DNA of 64,000 nt, from NCBI RefSeq assembly GCF_963662255.1, contig NC_085049.1, positions 50,848,837-50,912,836 on the forward strand, given 5' to 3'. The stretch comes from Cinclus cinclus. Taxonomy: Eukaryota > Chordata > Aves > Passeriformes > Cinclidae. Of the stretch, positions 12,826-25,802 are shown piece by piece. Position 1 is the stretch's first letter; each line of letters opens with the position of its first letter. The position numbers and the translations under genes are program-made. The notes under the pieces are model-generated. The model did not search any database. It was not told the origin of the DNA and saw only the letters and a list, made by a program, of their open reading frames with translations.

Positions 12826-15800
12826 TGCTTCTATTATTGCTTCCACTCCGTCATCTTAAAAGGGCTAAGCACATGTAGAGTAGATTAATCTCATTTAGTT
12901 GAAAGCATCTATATCATGGACAGCTACACCTGGGATGAAACTCTCAAGTTCTCTTTGTAATTAGTAGAAAGAAAGAGATCCCCTTTGAATGCTGCTTATC
13001 TGCCCTGTTTTCATGGGAGCATTGAGAGGGGAGTGCCTGTGCAGTGGCAGAGAGGATAAGGCAAAAAGTGTGATGAGTCTTGGTCATGGACTGAAAAGTC
13101 ACAGGAGGAAAATGGCTGAATATGCTGAAAAGCTGCATCATGTTATCCTCATGGGCTGATTTAATTGGCACGGCATCTGCAGGGAGACTGGGGTGAAGAA
13201 TAATTAAATGGATATCCTACATCAAGCACCACCGGCAAAAAGAGCCCAAGGTTGATTTTAAAAGCAAGAATTAGACATTCTGAAGGATCTAGCATCTGAA
13301 AGAAGTCTAACTATGAAAATTCCTGAAATGGGTTAATGCATCAGAGTCAGACTCTCGGGGCCACTCTCCGGGCTGTGTGCTTGTGAGATGCCTGAAGAAC
13401 AGCAAGAACCCCCACAGGGAAAGAAGTGGTATCAGAAGCACCACAAAATACATGCAACACAATTATCCTCTGATTACACTGAAACTGTGAGGCAGGTAAG
13501 GATGCAGATAAGAGGGGGAAAAGGAGTGGTATAGTTACAGCTTGGGTTATGCAGGCTTTTCACCATACTTAACAAAAATGAATTGAAGTGATTGAAGAAA
13601 TTCAGATTTAATTGGGATTTATTTACATCTTCCAACATGAAAGCAGTAATTTGGGATACCAAGATTAACTGAAATGTTCTTTTGTTGTATAACATGTATT
13701 TCAGCCATTGTCTAACTAAACAAATATTTCAGAATTATATTGAATTGCCTTTTAGGAGAAGATCAGCTATGCCAAGCTGCTTCTTGAAATTTAAATCCAA
13801 ATTCCACTTAGATCAGAGGGTATAATTTGGATCACTTTACAGTTTTTATAGTAGCTGAAAAGATTGAAAAGAAATCATTCAAGAGGATGCTAATTGCAAT
13901 AAAATTAAATGTCTGAATGTGTTAGACTTAGGTTACAGAACTCTGGTAGCATATCTGCTCTGATACATTCTGCTGGGTAAAGGTTTTATTTCTGTGTATT
14001 AGACAAACACTTTTTCATGCATTTTCATTATGATTAATAGTGTGATATTCACAGTGACCCAACCACAGACTAAAGAAGAAAAAAATTATTCTTTCCAGTT
14101 GTTAAGGATGGAGTTTAACCTAAGAATAAGTTATAAAATAAGTTATGCAAAATCATATGTATGTGAATTCTGGAATATATATATATATATATCAGCCATT
14201 TTACCACTACTGGGAAGAATGAAAAAATAATTTTCTTTTTTCTTGAATAGATCTATGAATTAGGTAGGAGTTTTAGGTTCAGTCTTGGTACTGTCATGCA
14301 AATAAGCACTTCAAATAATTATTCCCAGTTTATATTGAAAGCCAGAACTGTGGAATTAATTAGTCTGTTCTTCATGGTAAATAATTTTATAAAAATTTTC
14401 AATGTTCTTATAAGGAAGGTTTTTTTTTCTTTAATTTACTCTAGTATTAAATTTTCGTAGACATCCAAGTGAACATTACACTAAATTAAATTAATGAATG
14501 CAAAGGAAGCTTAACTCAAACCAAACTAGAAAAATCTTTCTGTGCAGTTTTAGAGGAAAACAGATGTATATTGAACAAGATTTCAGTAAATGTTAAAAAC
14601 AAGAAAAAATTATTTTCAAGAGTGGACACCAAATAATCATCTTCATCCTTTTAGATTTTTCCAAAATTTGGGGAACACTTAATGCAGCAAACTTCAGATA
14701 AGTTTTAAATACATTTAGAATCATAAGACATTTATTAACAAACACACCATGTAAAATATAGACCACATATTAAGGTCTGTTAAAAATCTACAGAGTGTGA
14801 TGGCAACAGGTAACATTTAGACGGACAAAACAAATGTATCTCTTTTTTCAAGCATATCCAAGAACTGAAGACATTCTTAGTAAGTTGAAACATCAGCCAC
14901 AGGAGGCTCTTCTTTTCTCAGTCCAAGTCTACATTTGCAACAGGCAGATATTTGATTTTCTTATGGCAAGCTTATGAAATGAAATTCTTCTTCAGTACCC
15001 CTGATAGTAATTTTACAATTTAAATAAACAGTGAACACTATATATTTTTCATAATTCAATCTCCTCCTTAAAATATTTACACAAAACTCTAGTTGTTTAC
15101 AGAGTTTCTGTAAACTGTTCAAAACTGTTGCTTGGGGTAAGCAGGAATGTGTAATATTGCCCATGAGTCTATCTCACCTCTCATAAGTTTCACTGAGTCT
15201 CTTTCTAACTTAAAAAAAAATAATATTCCACAAGTGTGAAAAAAAGTAAAGAAAATAAATTTAAAAAGATTAATTTCTATTCATATGTTGTCCTGCAGAA
15301 AGAGGAATCACACTATATTCCCAGTAGTTCAAAAGCAATTTTTTACTGCAGTCTGTAACATCACATAAACATTATGTTGAAATACTTTTTTATCAGACTT
15401 TATGTGCTAATTGCAAGTGCTGGTTGATTTATACAAGTTTTTCCTTTAAAAACATTGACTTTTCAGCATCGGTCCTTAAAGAAATAAGAAAAAATGAATG
15501 CATTTCAAAAAGAGAGAAGAGCAAAAAAAATAGTATTAATAATTACATAAACTCTGTGGAAAGACCTGAGGAAGGATTGGGGAAACAGTTATTTACTCTA
15601 TCATCCTTGAATGTCTCCTTAGTTTTATGACAATCTCCTATAAGTCTATTCTTCATAGAAATCTTATTTTTGTCATATATAGAGCTGAGGTAGGAAAAGA
15701 AATTAGAAATACTCCTTTATATTTGAGAAATAAATCCCCAGATACATCTCCAAAAGACTTAATTTCTTGCAAGTCTTCATAGCTGGGATGCCAGAAGATG

Positions 15801-18800
15801 TTTCCTTTATGGTTTTAGCTACCAGGACTAGAAGGTCAGAACAAAACCAGGTACTTACACAACTCTCTATCTGTATGTATTTCTTTGTCATCACCTTACA
15901 ATGAGACTACAAATAATTTGAGGAAGGATAATAAATTTTCTTCTGTTTGCTTAATGACTATTTGAATAATAATCTTTCCTATAAGTTGCCATATTCCATT
16001 AAAAAAAGACCCAAATCAACAAATCAGAACTCTAGAAAGGAGTGTTTTTAAATAATGTTAAAGATATAAGGAATTTTGTGACAGTGCTGTGTTGCTAGAT
16101 CACCACCATGGCTTCCAGCTCCCCTCTATTACTGAATTTTTATTCTCTGTAGGGCTGCATGGAGCACTGAAGACTCAGTTACAGCATAAAATAAACTGAA
16201 GCCCTCTGCTTTTGATGGTTTAATGAAGGAGATTGTGAGAGGTTTTTGTGAGGAGGTTTTGTGAGATCCCCCAAAAAGATATAATTATATTTCCACATAT
16301 TTTCTAGGATACAGTAAGATGGGTGGTCGGTTTCACCTCCACATCCTCTGAGCTCTGCCCATGGTGATTTTTCATCCTGTTTGTTATTCCACCTCAGATT
16401 ACCACTTAAGCATAGATTTTTTGAATGAAAAGCATTTCTGCACATGCAGCTGTGATCAGTAGAAAGGATGTAGGTGTATTTCTTTGTTAACAAACATGAG
16501 AGCGTCTACACTTACTTCTGAGAGAAAGCCTGAACTCATGTGCACTCTTCCTTCACACCCCAGAATTCTTAGGGGATCACTGAAGTCTCCACAAATTCTG
16601 GGAAACAAGAGAAAATGGCAGTTTTGATTTAATCTTATGTCCTGTGAATTTTTATTTTGTTTTTGTGCATTTATATTTAAAAGTAAGGCACTGAAACATG
16701 GGATAGACAACAACTTTAAATACATTTAAATAAACCAGTATAACACTAAATTTTTCTTTGCTTATTGCTGTTTTCCTAAATCTCTTAAGGAATTTTTTTT
16801 TTTAATCAGGAGACTAACCAAAGTAAAAGAAATTAAATGCACTATTTCAAGAAAATTAATTTAATTTCTCATAAATCCCTTTGGAGACTATTGGGCTGTA
16901 ATGATTTATGAAAATCTCTGTCCATATATATATGCCACACCCTAGATATGATGACATATTTAAAAGAATAATATGATATGCTTGATTACAGAGGCTTGCC
17001 AGCTCTCAGTGTGTGTTACAGTTATGGATCTGGTTTGACCATTACTCAACAAATGCTAACATCTGGAAACCTGGAGTTCAAAGGTTATTTTTCTCATAAA
17101 ACGGAACCAGTATGATTCATAAAAACCTGATACTAACCTTCAGTTTAACAAATTCGTACTGTTAATACTGCATTATAAAAGATGGGATGTCCCTTTCCTT
17201 GACTTGGTTTCATTTTGATTTTACTGAACTTTTTAATCGATTACCATAGAAAGAGGCATTTCAAAATAGCTCATCCTTGAGATTGCGATGCAGAAACTTG
17301 AACAGATAAATTACTAACGTTTAACGTATTTGCATATGTTAACTTTTATCATATAAAAGCAAAATCTTTTATGATTGCTTATGAAACTCCTGATTTGTTA
17401 GATATTTCTTCCAAATTTCTTTTTTCACTCTGTTGCTACTGTTGTTTTTATCATTTTTCATATTCCTCTTCCCAGTATACTACAGTTCCATTCCTCCCGG
17501 GTTTATAGTGCCTGAAGGAAGACGCTATAAAAAAGTACATTAACATGAATTAATTTTGTATTTTAGATCATGCCTTCAGGCTATGGGGATATGCTGTAGA
17601 AAAAAATATTTCCTTCACACTCCTGCACAGCTGTCCATTTTGTAGCTCTGGATTATATCTGTGTGCTCATATTACCTCTGCTCTGACAAGCAGACGTGGT
17701 GAGCACTGCACGTGTACCTCTACTCAATTTTTGAGGCAACCACTAAATTCTGTACATTTCCCCTCTACATATATGTTGTAGTAACTACATGCTCCCTGGG
17801 ATGTGGTAAAGACCAGCAGTTATTGCTGGCACTAAATACACTGGCAGGTAATCTGGGAATGCCTATAGTCAAATACTTTCATATTTGATCAACTGATCAT
17901 AATTTTCCTTCTTTTCCCATCCTTCTTTTTAACAATGAATATTTTTCTGAAATCTGATTTTATTTGTACCACTCTCTCTTTTCTTCTGTTTGTGCCCTTC
18001 TTAAATGAGCAACCTGAGTAAGCAGACCTTCTCACTATTTAACAATGGGAATAGAAAATCCAGGAAAGTATCCATAATCACAGGACTAAACTAGAAAACT
18101 ATTCCTTACACAATGTCTGGTTTGAGCTTTGGGATGATCAGCTGGGAATGACCAGTAAGCTTGATTTCTCATTTCTACATGCTCTCTTGCCTGTAGATTG
18201 TAAATAAGCATGAAATCATATATTCAAGTGGGAATTATGTGGAAATGAGAACTATCATATACTCAATTTAATCTTCATTTTAATGAGCCATACATATAAT
18301 TGCGTTGACATTAGAACATTACATTTGCTGCATGGAGAAATGATTGATCGCTAGGTCATGCCAAACTTGCCTCCCTATCTAAAACAATTATAATAAAAGG
18401 AAATAAATAGAGAGGAGTTCACTAGTTAATATCTATAATTATTTCTTTTGAGTAGCAAAAGAGTTTTGCATAAGTACTTTCAAAGAAGAAATATTTTGGA
18501 CTGTCGAAGTGTTAAATATGAATCTACATGAGAAACGAAAACTGTTATGTTTTTAGGATGTGAACTTGAGATTCAATTCAAAAAGACGAACAAAATAAAA
18601 AAAAAAATCCCAACATTAAAAAGTGCCTGTTGGATTGAAAGAATGATTAGCTTTAACCTTTGACTCCTGATTTACATTGTTGAATGGTAACTCCCTTGGA
18701 GCGAAGAGTTTAGAACAGAAGTGCTGACTTAAACTTCATTACATCTCTGCTATAACAGAAAGACAGCCTCATTTAGTAAGTTTGACAGTATGATTTCACT

Positions 18801-19664
18801 ATGTTTTGAAACCTTTTTCTTTTGACATGTACTTTCCCTAGCTGAAAAGATGTGCTAAGACTAATGAACAGCTGCATATTTTTTTAAACATGTACCAGGT
18901 GTCTGTCACTTAACATTTGTCAGTCTTCCATCATTATCTGTGAACAAATGTTCCTAATTAACCAGAGCAGGAGGTGTTGGGACAGTACAAAGCTGTGCTG
19001 CATCTGGGGTGCTGTCAGCTTCATTGGTTACAAAGCCAAATATCTGATGTATTTAAGATGTGAAATTTTATATTCTTTTATGGTATCTTCTGATGGTCAT
19101 CCTTTATGGCCAGATCTCAGACACTGTTGTAACTAAATGTACAGGAATATTGCAAGTTCTCCATAGACATGGTAATTGTCTGTGTTTTAATTTAACCCCT
19201 TTTTACCTCAGCTTGCAACATGTTGATATTTAATGTTGTATAAAAGTTGTCTGTGTGCAAAAGAATGTAATGCCAAAACTATATTACATGTAAACTGTTT
19301 CCATTGTTAAGCAGACCTCTTTATGCAGATCTGCACACATCAATACTTTAAGGTAAGCAAATGATAGTCATATATAATGGATTTCTTTTTACATAATTTT
19401 GAAATATTTGTGTTATCAATAAAATAATGCTCACTTGATTTGATTTGCACCTCTGCAATCAAGGTGCAGTCTTTATTTTCCAAGCTTGAATTCTACAATT
19501 TTTAACAACTACTTATTTAGTGAATTTTCTTCAACCTTTCTATCTCTCATGCTCAATTTTACTTATGAATTAATTGTATTGCATGAATCTCAATTCAAAT
19601 ATTTTAATTTATTTTTCTTACTTGTTTCCCAAATCTATATTTACTAGTATAGAAAAGTGCAAAA
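12824..19664. other. Unannotated AT-rich sequence
   Basis: About 6.8 kb with no supportable gene. The longest open frame is about 104 codons (16179-16493, minus) with no recognisable domain. There is a short TA tract at about 14177-14193 and small TATATA tracts near 16925. A perfect 12-bp palindrome TGCAGATCTGCA lies in the next few kb boundary region near 19324. No CR1 or LTR motifs were found before 19665. Confidence 0.55.
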
Positions 19665-19717
19665 TTATGATCTCCAAAGGTCCCTTCCAACCATAACTAT
19701 TCTGTGATTTTATGATT
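19665..19717 (+). mobile_element. CR1 LINE 3' tail fragment (about 53 bp)
   Basis: The diagnostic CR1 tail order is present: ATTATGATCTCCAAAGG, TCCCTTCCAACC, ACTATTCTGTGATTTTATGAT. This is the last few dozen bases of the element, including two or three ATTCTGTG-type terminal units. Extreme 5' truncation is normal for CR1. Confidence 0.85.
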
Positions 19718-22700
19718 TAGTCTCTTCACAGTGATCTTAACACAATGGTCTAATAATAGAATTTAGTCTATTATTTTGACAGTAGCCCTTAGAAAAAACC
19801 AAACCAAATTAAATAGTAATTCTTTTCCTAAATAACATAATTTTAATGCCAGTGAATATATGTCTTGCTTTTATATATCATACTATTGAGGACTATATGA
19901 GAGAAAGTATGGTTAAAGAAGACTTAAATATTCTTCGAATATAAAAAAGGTATTTAAGAGCCAAATAAACCTGTATCCTCTATGGTAAAAAATTGAAGAT
20001 GTCCTGATTTCAGCCTAAACTATTTTTATGTTCACAAAATCTATCTTTAGAATATCCAATACTGGAATCCTGATATCAAAGAAGGATAACTTATGATAAT
20101 TGTGTTGTAAACTATGTCTGTTCCTTTTCATCATTTTCTCTGATGAGGCAAACAAACATATTTTTCAGAGAAATATTTTTATGTTGATTCCCACCCTTTA
20201 TGAGAGCTTCACACGGCTGTTTGCAAAGTCAGTTAAATCTTGTCTTTTCAATCTTTCTACAAAGCAAACATTTATGTACTCCCCTGGGTTGCCTATGACC
20301 AGTGTTTTCATTGATGGTCATTGTCAAATACTGCCAACGTGAGTACAGAATGAATTTTAATATTATTCTGTTGCAGGGTTATTAGTCTCTTATCCTTGGC
20401 CCAATCACTCATCTACTTGATTTCTGGAGTGTTTCCCAAACTGACTTTCTAAGATATTTAAAGATTTTCAAGACACCTTTAGGATACAGATGATAATACT
20501 AATAAAAAACTTCATTATGAGCTATTGAGGCTGATCTTTCCTTCAAATAAAGGCACTTATTAAAGTAAAAATGTAATGACTTTCATTCCCTGACTTAGAT
20601 TAATATGAGAACTGCATTTTTTCTCACCTAAAGAACATTCATGGATATCTGTCTTAAAGGAAAAAAGGAAATTCATTTTTTTATGGACCTTTTTAAAAGA
20701 ACAGGTGTATCAGAATATGTTAATTCTCTGTCATCAGATCGTTGATATTTACATAAACCTTTTGTTATAGAAATATTTCATATATCTATTTATAAAAATA
20801 TACTTTAGCTCAAATTTTGGGTGTTTTTTGTTCTTCTTCCTCCACCCTTTCAAAGGAAGGTAACTGCAAGTTGTCCAAGTGTACTTCTTGAGATGTACAA
20901 GACCTATAAATCACTTGACAATTTCAAAGAAATTTGATGAAAAGATGGAAGTATCAGAGATTATTTGTTTTCTACAACCTTTTGGAAAATCAATACCGAG
21001 TAAAAGATAATGAAAGACTGAATTAATTCTTCAGGAATTCTGCTTTGCAGTGTTTGGGGAGGCAATCAGAAACTCAGTTTGGACAGTGCACACATAACTC
21101 CAAATATCTGCAGTATACATTGTTTGCTATCTGTAGTCAAGTCTTTGGGGGAATTGTAGCAATCACTGGGATTAGAGATTATAACTACTCTGACACTGAG
21201 TTTTTCAAAACAATTTGAGTGTTTTCAAGAAACTCTGTATACTTTTCTTCCCCAAGTTCACTCAAAATCATAATGTTTGCAATCAAGAATGAATAAAAAA
21301 TGCTTCCACTAAGCCACCCAAGTATCAGTCTGCTAATAAAAGTCATGAGCCCTAAGCATGACAGAAAAAGCTGTTGAAACTATTAAGGCAAAGCTAAGAA
21401 GAAAAGCATTGCTTCATAGCATGTGGTATGAGAAAACTGAGGGAATGACTAAGAAGATAAATGAGGAGTACAATGTGTAAAAGAATATTATGATAAAATA
21501 CATTTTCTCTGTGTGTGTATATATATATAGATATGTACATTCTAATTTATTATTTTGTTGCTCAGAGAAGCTGTCTTGATGCTACAGAGAGTGAAAATAT
21601 TTGTTTAACACCACAGAAAATGGGAATATCAGAAACAAGAAGCTGATTTTTCAGGGTATGAAATTAATCTATAATATATTATATACTGCCATTCTAGATA
21701 TAGTGATTGATTGATTCAATTTGTGGAACTAGAAATACATGAGTAATCATACACAATGCAAAATGTCTTTGAAAATTCCCTAGCAGTTTGTGAACTACTA
21801 CAGGACTGCACTTTGGGGAAATGACTGATGAATCTGTAAGAAAAAAAATGAGATATTGTTTTGAGTAATTGATGAGTTATTGATCCTATGAGGAGACAAC
21901 ACTAGGATTCTAAAAACCATGTTTTCAAAGTTCTGGTCCTGTTTTCATGTTCATTATTAGTTAAACTTGATAGGAAAAAAAAAAGCACAGTGAAGTTCTC
22001 CACAGTTGTCCACTCAATTGTAAGAAGTAGAATAAATATGTTTATTCAGTTCTTTCTTCTGTTTTCCTATTAAAATGAAATATAATCAAGACTTCTTAGA
22101 AAACAAATCTTGATAAAATTTTAAATTAAGTAAAGCTTAAGTTTGACAAAATCCTAGAATTTCACTGAAGTTGATGAAATTATGTTGGCTTTGAATGGAT
22201 GATTTGGGTGTTCACCTCTCTTTCTTTCCTTACTCCAATATTGTCTTGAAATAACTTTTAAATCAGTCACATTTTGCCTACATTAGAGTTGTATAGCTTT
22301 TTTGTAGATTCAACTGAAGTTTCCCTAAAATATTAAATCTTAAGTTTTCTTTTTGGATTAATATCTTAAGAGTACATTTTTCCAGTGCATTAACTGCTAT
22401 TGGAAATTCAAGACTCAATGTCATTCCTTTCAATTTACAAAAGCCCCAAACATTTTAGAAATTTCTTAGGTAATAACAGCACAAACTTTTCATCATATAC
22501 TTTACAAAGTGCTTTTGAAATTTAACAGAAAACAATCTCCCTGAATAAAACACAAAGAACATGACACATCAGTAATAGCCATGGATCCTGTCAGTTGGTT
22601 TTACATAAATAATGAACCTTGGAAGAGGAATATAGTATTATGGAGTACACACATTTTGCAGAAAGCACACATTGTGTGATCTTACCTGACAGTGTAAAGA

Positions 22701-25698
22701 GAATTACAATGAAAAATATTACTAGAAACGTGTATACTAATCCACTGAGAGAATATGGAATGCAAAAACTACATAAAAATGCTATTCAGATATAAAGAAG
22801 CCACTCTAATTTAGAATGAGTTAGCTGGACCGAAATATTTCTTCTATTTTCCAAATATGTTGCTAAATATCAGCTGTGTTGCGGAATAACTTAAAAATTC
22901 TCATCCTGGCTTGGTAAATTGTTTCTTCATTTAGATTTGGACTATGTGTAAAAACAAACATGTAAAGTTTAGGAAAAAGTGGAACTTGAAGTACATAGTA
23001 CATGATTTGGTCTTATTACAATGCAAAATCCAAAATATAGTCAGGATTTAAATGAACATTTGCCTTACTGTGATAGAAGGTAGAACCTACCCACACTGCC
23101 CCTTAATTTCAACTATTCTAAGCTGTAGAAGGTGTAGAACTGCAGAAACATTTGTATGCAAATTCCTGAAATGTAAATTATTCTTTCCATAGGCAATATT
23201 TTAATACCATCTAGCATATGATATTTGTTTCCCAACTAAATTATTAACTAATATTAATATTTTTAAGAAAACTTTTGAATGTTATTCCTATGGATTCATA
23301 GATTTCTTCTCTTTGTAGAATTTCACTATAATTATTACAGGTTTCTATTAAAACAAATAGTATAATTTTAATTTCTAGCAGTACTTTTTTAAAGTTATGT
23401 TGATTTTCCTATGTTGTGCATGCCAAGTCCTTCAATAATACAAGTGTTTCAGTTTTCACCTTGTATGTGAATCACAGATTTTTTTCAGGATATCTACAGA
23501 GAATTATTACGCATACAGTATTTGTTGCACATTGTGAATTTTATGAATGTTCTAGAGTGGTTTTGTTGACTTTAAATGGTTTGGTTTGAATTTGTTTAAT
23601 TTTAATTAAAGCTATTTTCATATTTTATAGATGTTCTCAGACAGTCTCTGTAATATCCTGGAGATTTGTTATTCAGGTTTGTGTTACTTTGAATTTAATC
23701 TTTTTGTTTTAAAAATCAGTTTTGTCTTCCAACTTAAAAAAATAGACCTGATAAGCATGCACATCCGTCTTCTTGGAAGCCTTTATTACTTTCTATTACT
23801 TAGTAATTCCGTTGTATGTCGGGGAATCTGCAGAGACAACTAGAAATGCCCCAAATTATTTCCAGTCCTTTTCCCTTCCTTCACTGGATTAAATGAGTCA
23901 GCAAAGCAACTTTCAAAAAAATTGTTGGTTTACAGTTTAATCCATTTCTACTTTTGACCATTATTCAACATCTTTTCAGATACACTAAAGAAAGAATGGA
24001 AACAACATGGCATGAGTTACCCACATGGCAGACTCCTTTAAAGTACTCACAGAAATGTCAGCTGTGATTGCCCATTGCTGATGAATGCCCAAAGAGGGCC
24101 TGATCGTAGCCAGAATTCACAGAAATTAGATCCTGGTAAAAAGAGAACATTTTACCTCACTTTCATAGTTCTGATTGTTGAAAGCATATGCCACTGAATC
24201 TAGGCTGTACACTTTCCTAGATACTTTTCATTCTTTCATTGACACAGCAGTTCCTCTGGAAGTGTGAAATTCCCTCACATTGTAGATAGAGGAGCACAAT
24301 AATGACTTGATTTTACACATATGTTTTTCAACTAATGTTCATATACTTGTAACATAGGTGTATATATAGGTATACTGTCACCAAATATAGATGATGGTCT
24401 GTTTGGTGAGGCAATTCTATATATTGGTAGTGGTACTTTGACATGTATAAATATGCACTTTATTTTTAAAGCGTACACACATAATCTTGGAGATATAAAA
24501 TGAATCCTGTTTCTTAAATGTACCTCAGACACTGAAAGTAAGATATTTTCTGAGGAGCAGCTGAAAACCTATTTTTCATTTAAGGTGTAACTACCTCTAG
24601 AATGAACTTTCACCATATATTATAAACTGGTTGGGATTACACATGAATTATCTGACCAAGATGCTTTGACATTTTTACTTTCTAATTGTCTATAGAAAAG
24701 ATTATTCTGCATACAGCTATTACAATCTATACATAATCTAACCTATTTTATGCTGATTGCCTGTATTACCATAACAAGAATAAATAGTTTGAATTAATAT
24801 TCTCCAGCACTGCCATTATAAAAATATTTTTACTTAACTCTCTAATAAAAATCATAAATCCAAAATAACTGAAGTAAGGTAAAAAAGAACAAAATATAGG
24901 ATTCAAGTGAAACTTAGAGAGGAAAGGAAGTTCTACATCTTTGCAGCTGTAATGAGGAAAAACAGATGACAAAGTCTTGTGGCAGCTGTGCATTTCAGAT
25001 AATATACTACAGAGATGGATGAATTAGTTCAGAATCATCAGTCTAGAGAGAAAAATATGTGCTCACCCCAGGGACATTTATGTCATAAACTTTGATAAAA
25101 CAGGAAAGAGTCTAGACAGGTAGTTATATGAAGGGTCTCCATTCAGAAAATTTACAGGAAAGTCATTGCTAGAAAACAAAGGCATCTGATACTTTTCATG
25201 TAGATCTGTCTCATATCGTGTTATTAACAAGATTAATGTTCTACATGTTGCACATAGAAAGTGTCATCCTTTTGCTGTGCATAGAATTTTGAGGCTGTGC
25301 CATAATCGCCCCGAAAATTCACAGCATCCGGTATTGTATGAAATGCAAGATGTAGCTAATATTTTTCTCATTACTCATATAAATATGAATAGCTAATATG
25401 TTTCTACATTTGCATTTTCAGAGCTATAAAGATGATAACACATGGTTTCAGTTCTTAAGACTAGGAAAAAAAATATCTATTAAATCTCCCATGTGGTAAA
25501 ACTAAACAAAACCAGGGAATAGTGAGGCTGCCACCTTAATTCTCTGAAAAGATCCTACTTAAAAAGGTTGCACCAGATTTATTCCTCAGGGGAAGTCCTT
25601 GAAATTATTGTGTATTTGATCTGTTGATTGGTCAGTCAAGGAATAAACACACCCCACAGGCAAATGAAGTGGATCTACTATGACATTTCTTCCAAGAG
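19718..25698. other. Unannotated AT-rich sequence
   Basis: About 6 kb with no gene, no long open frame (maximum about 80 codons) and no repeat family recognised. It has short TA/TG tracts (about 21510-21532) and A-runs. It reads as old unique intergenic or intronic DNA. Confidence 0.55.
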
Positions 25699-25743
25699 GA
25701 TCTCAAAGCATGACTTCAGTGGGTAAAACTGAAGGTAACCTGT

Positions 25744-25790
25744 CACGGATCGACTGCACGGATTAAGTGCAGCTGCCATGGATTAACTGC
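25744..25790. promoter_or_regulatory. Possible small cis-element cluster: 13-bp repeats with GGATTA and an E-box
   Basis: There are three related 13-mers: CACGGATCGACTG (25744-25756), CACGGATTAAGTG (25757-25769) and CATGGATTAACTG (25777-25789). The last two are separated by CAGCTGC, which contains the E-box CAGCTG. GGATTA is the core bound by K50 homeodomain proteins (OTX/PITX/GSC class), and CAGCTG is a classic bHLH site. Two CpGs lie here in a CpG-poor region. A good consensus donor (CTG then GTGAGTATG, from 25802) follows, but no coding frame is open across the segment. The regulatory role is inference only. Confidence 0.3.
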
Positions 25791-25802
25791 CGTTGAAGCT
25801 GG

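Noticed and set aside
16100..16150. Good Kozak context (CACCACCATGG)
   Set aside because: The frame closes after about 14 codons, with no splice donor within it.
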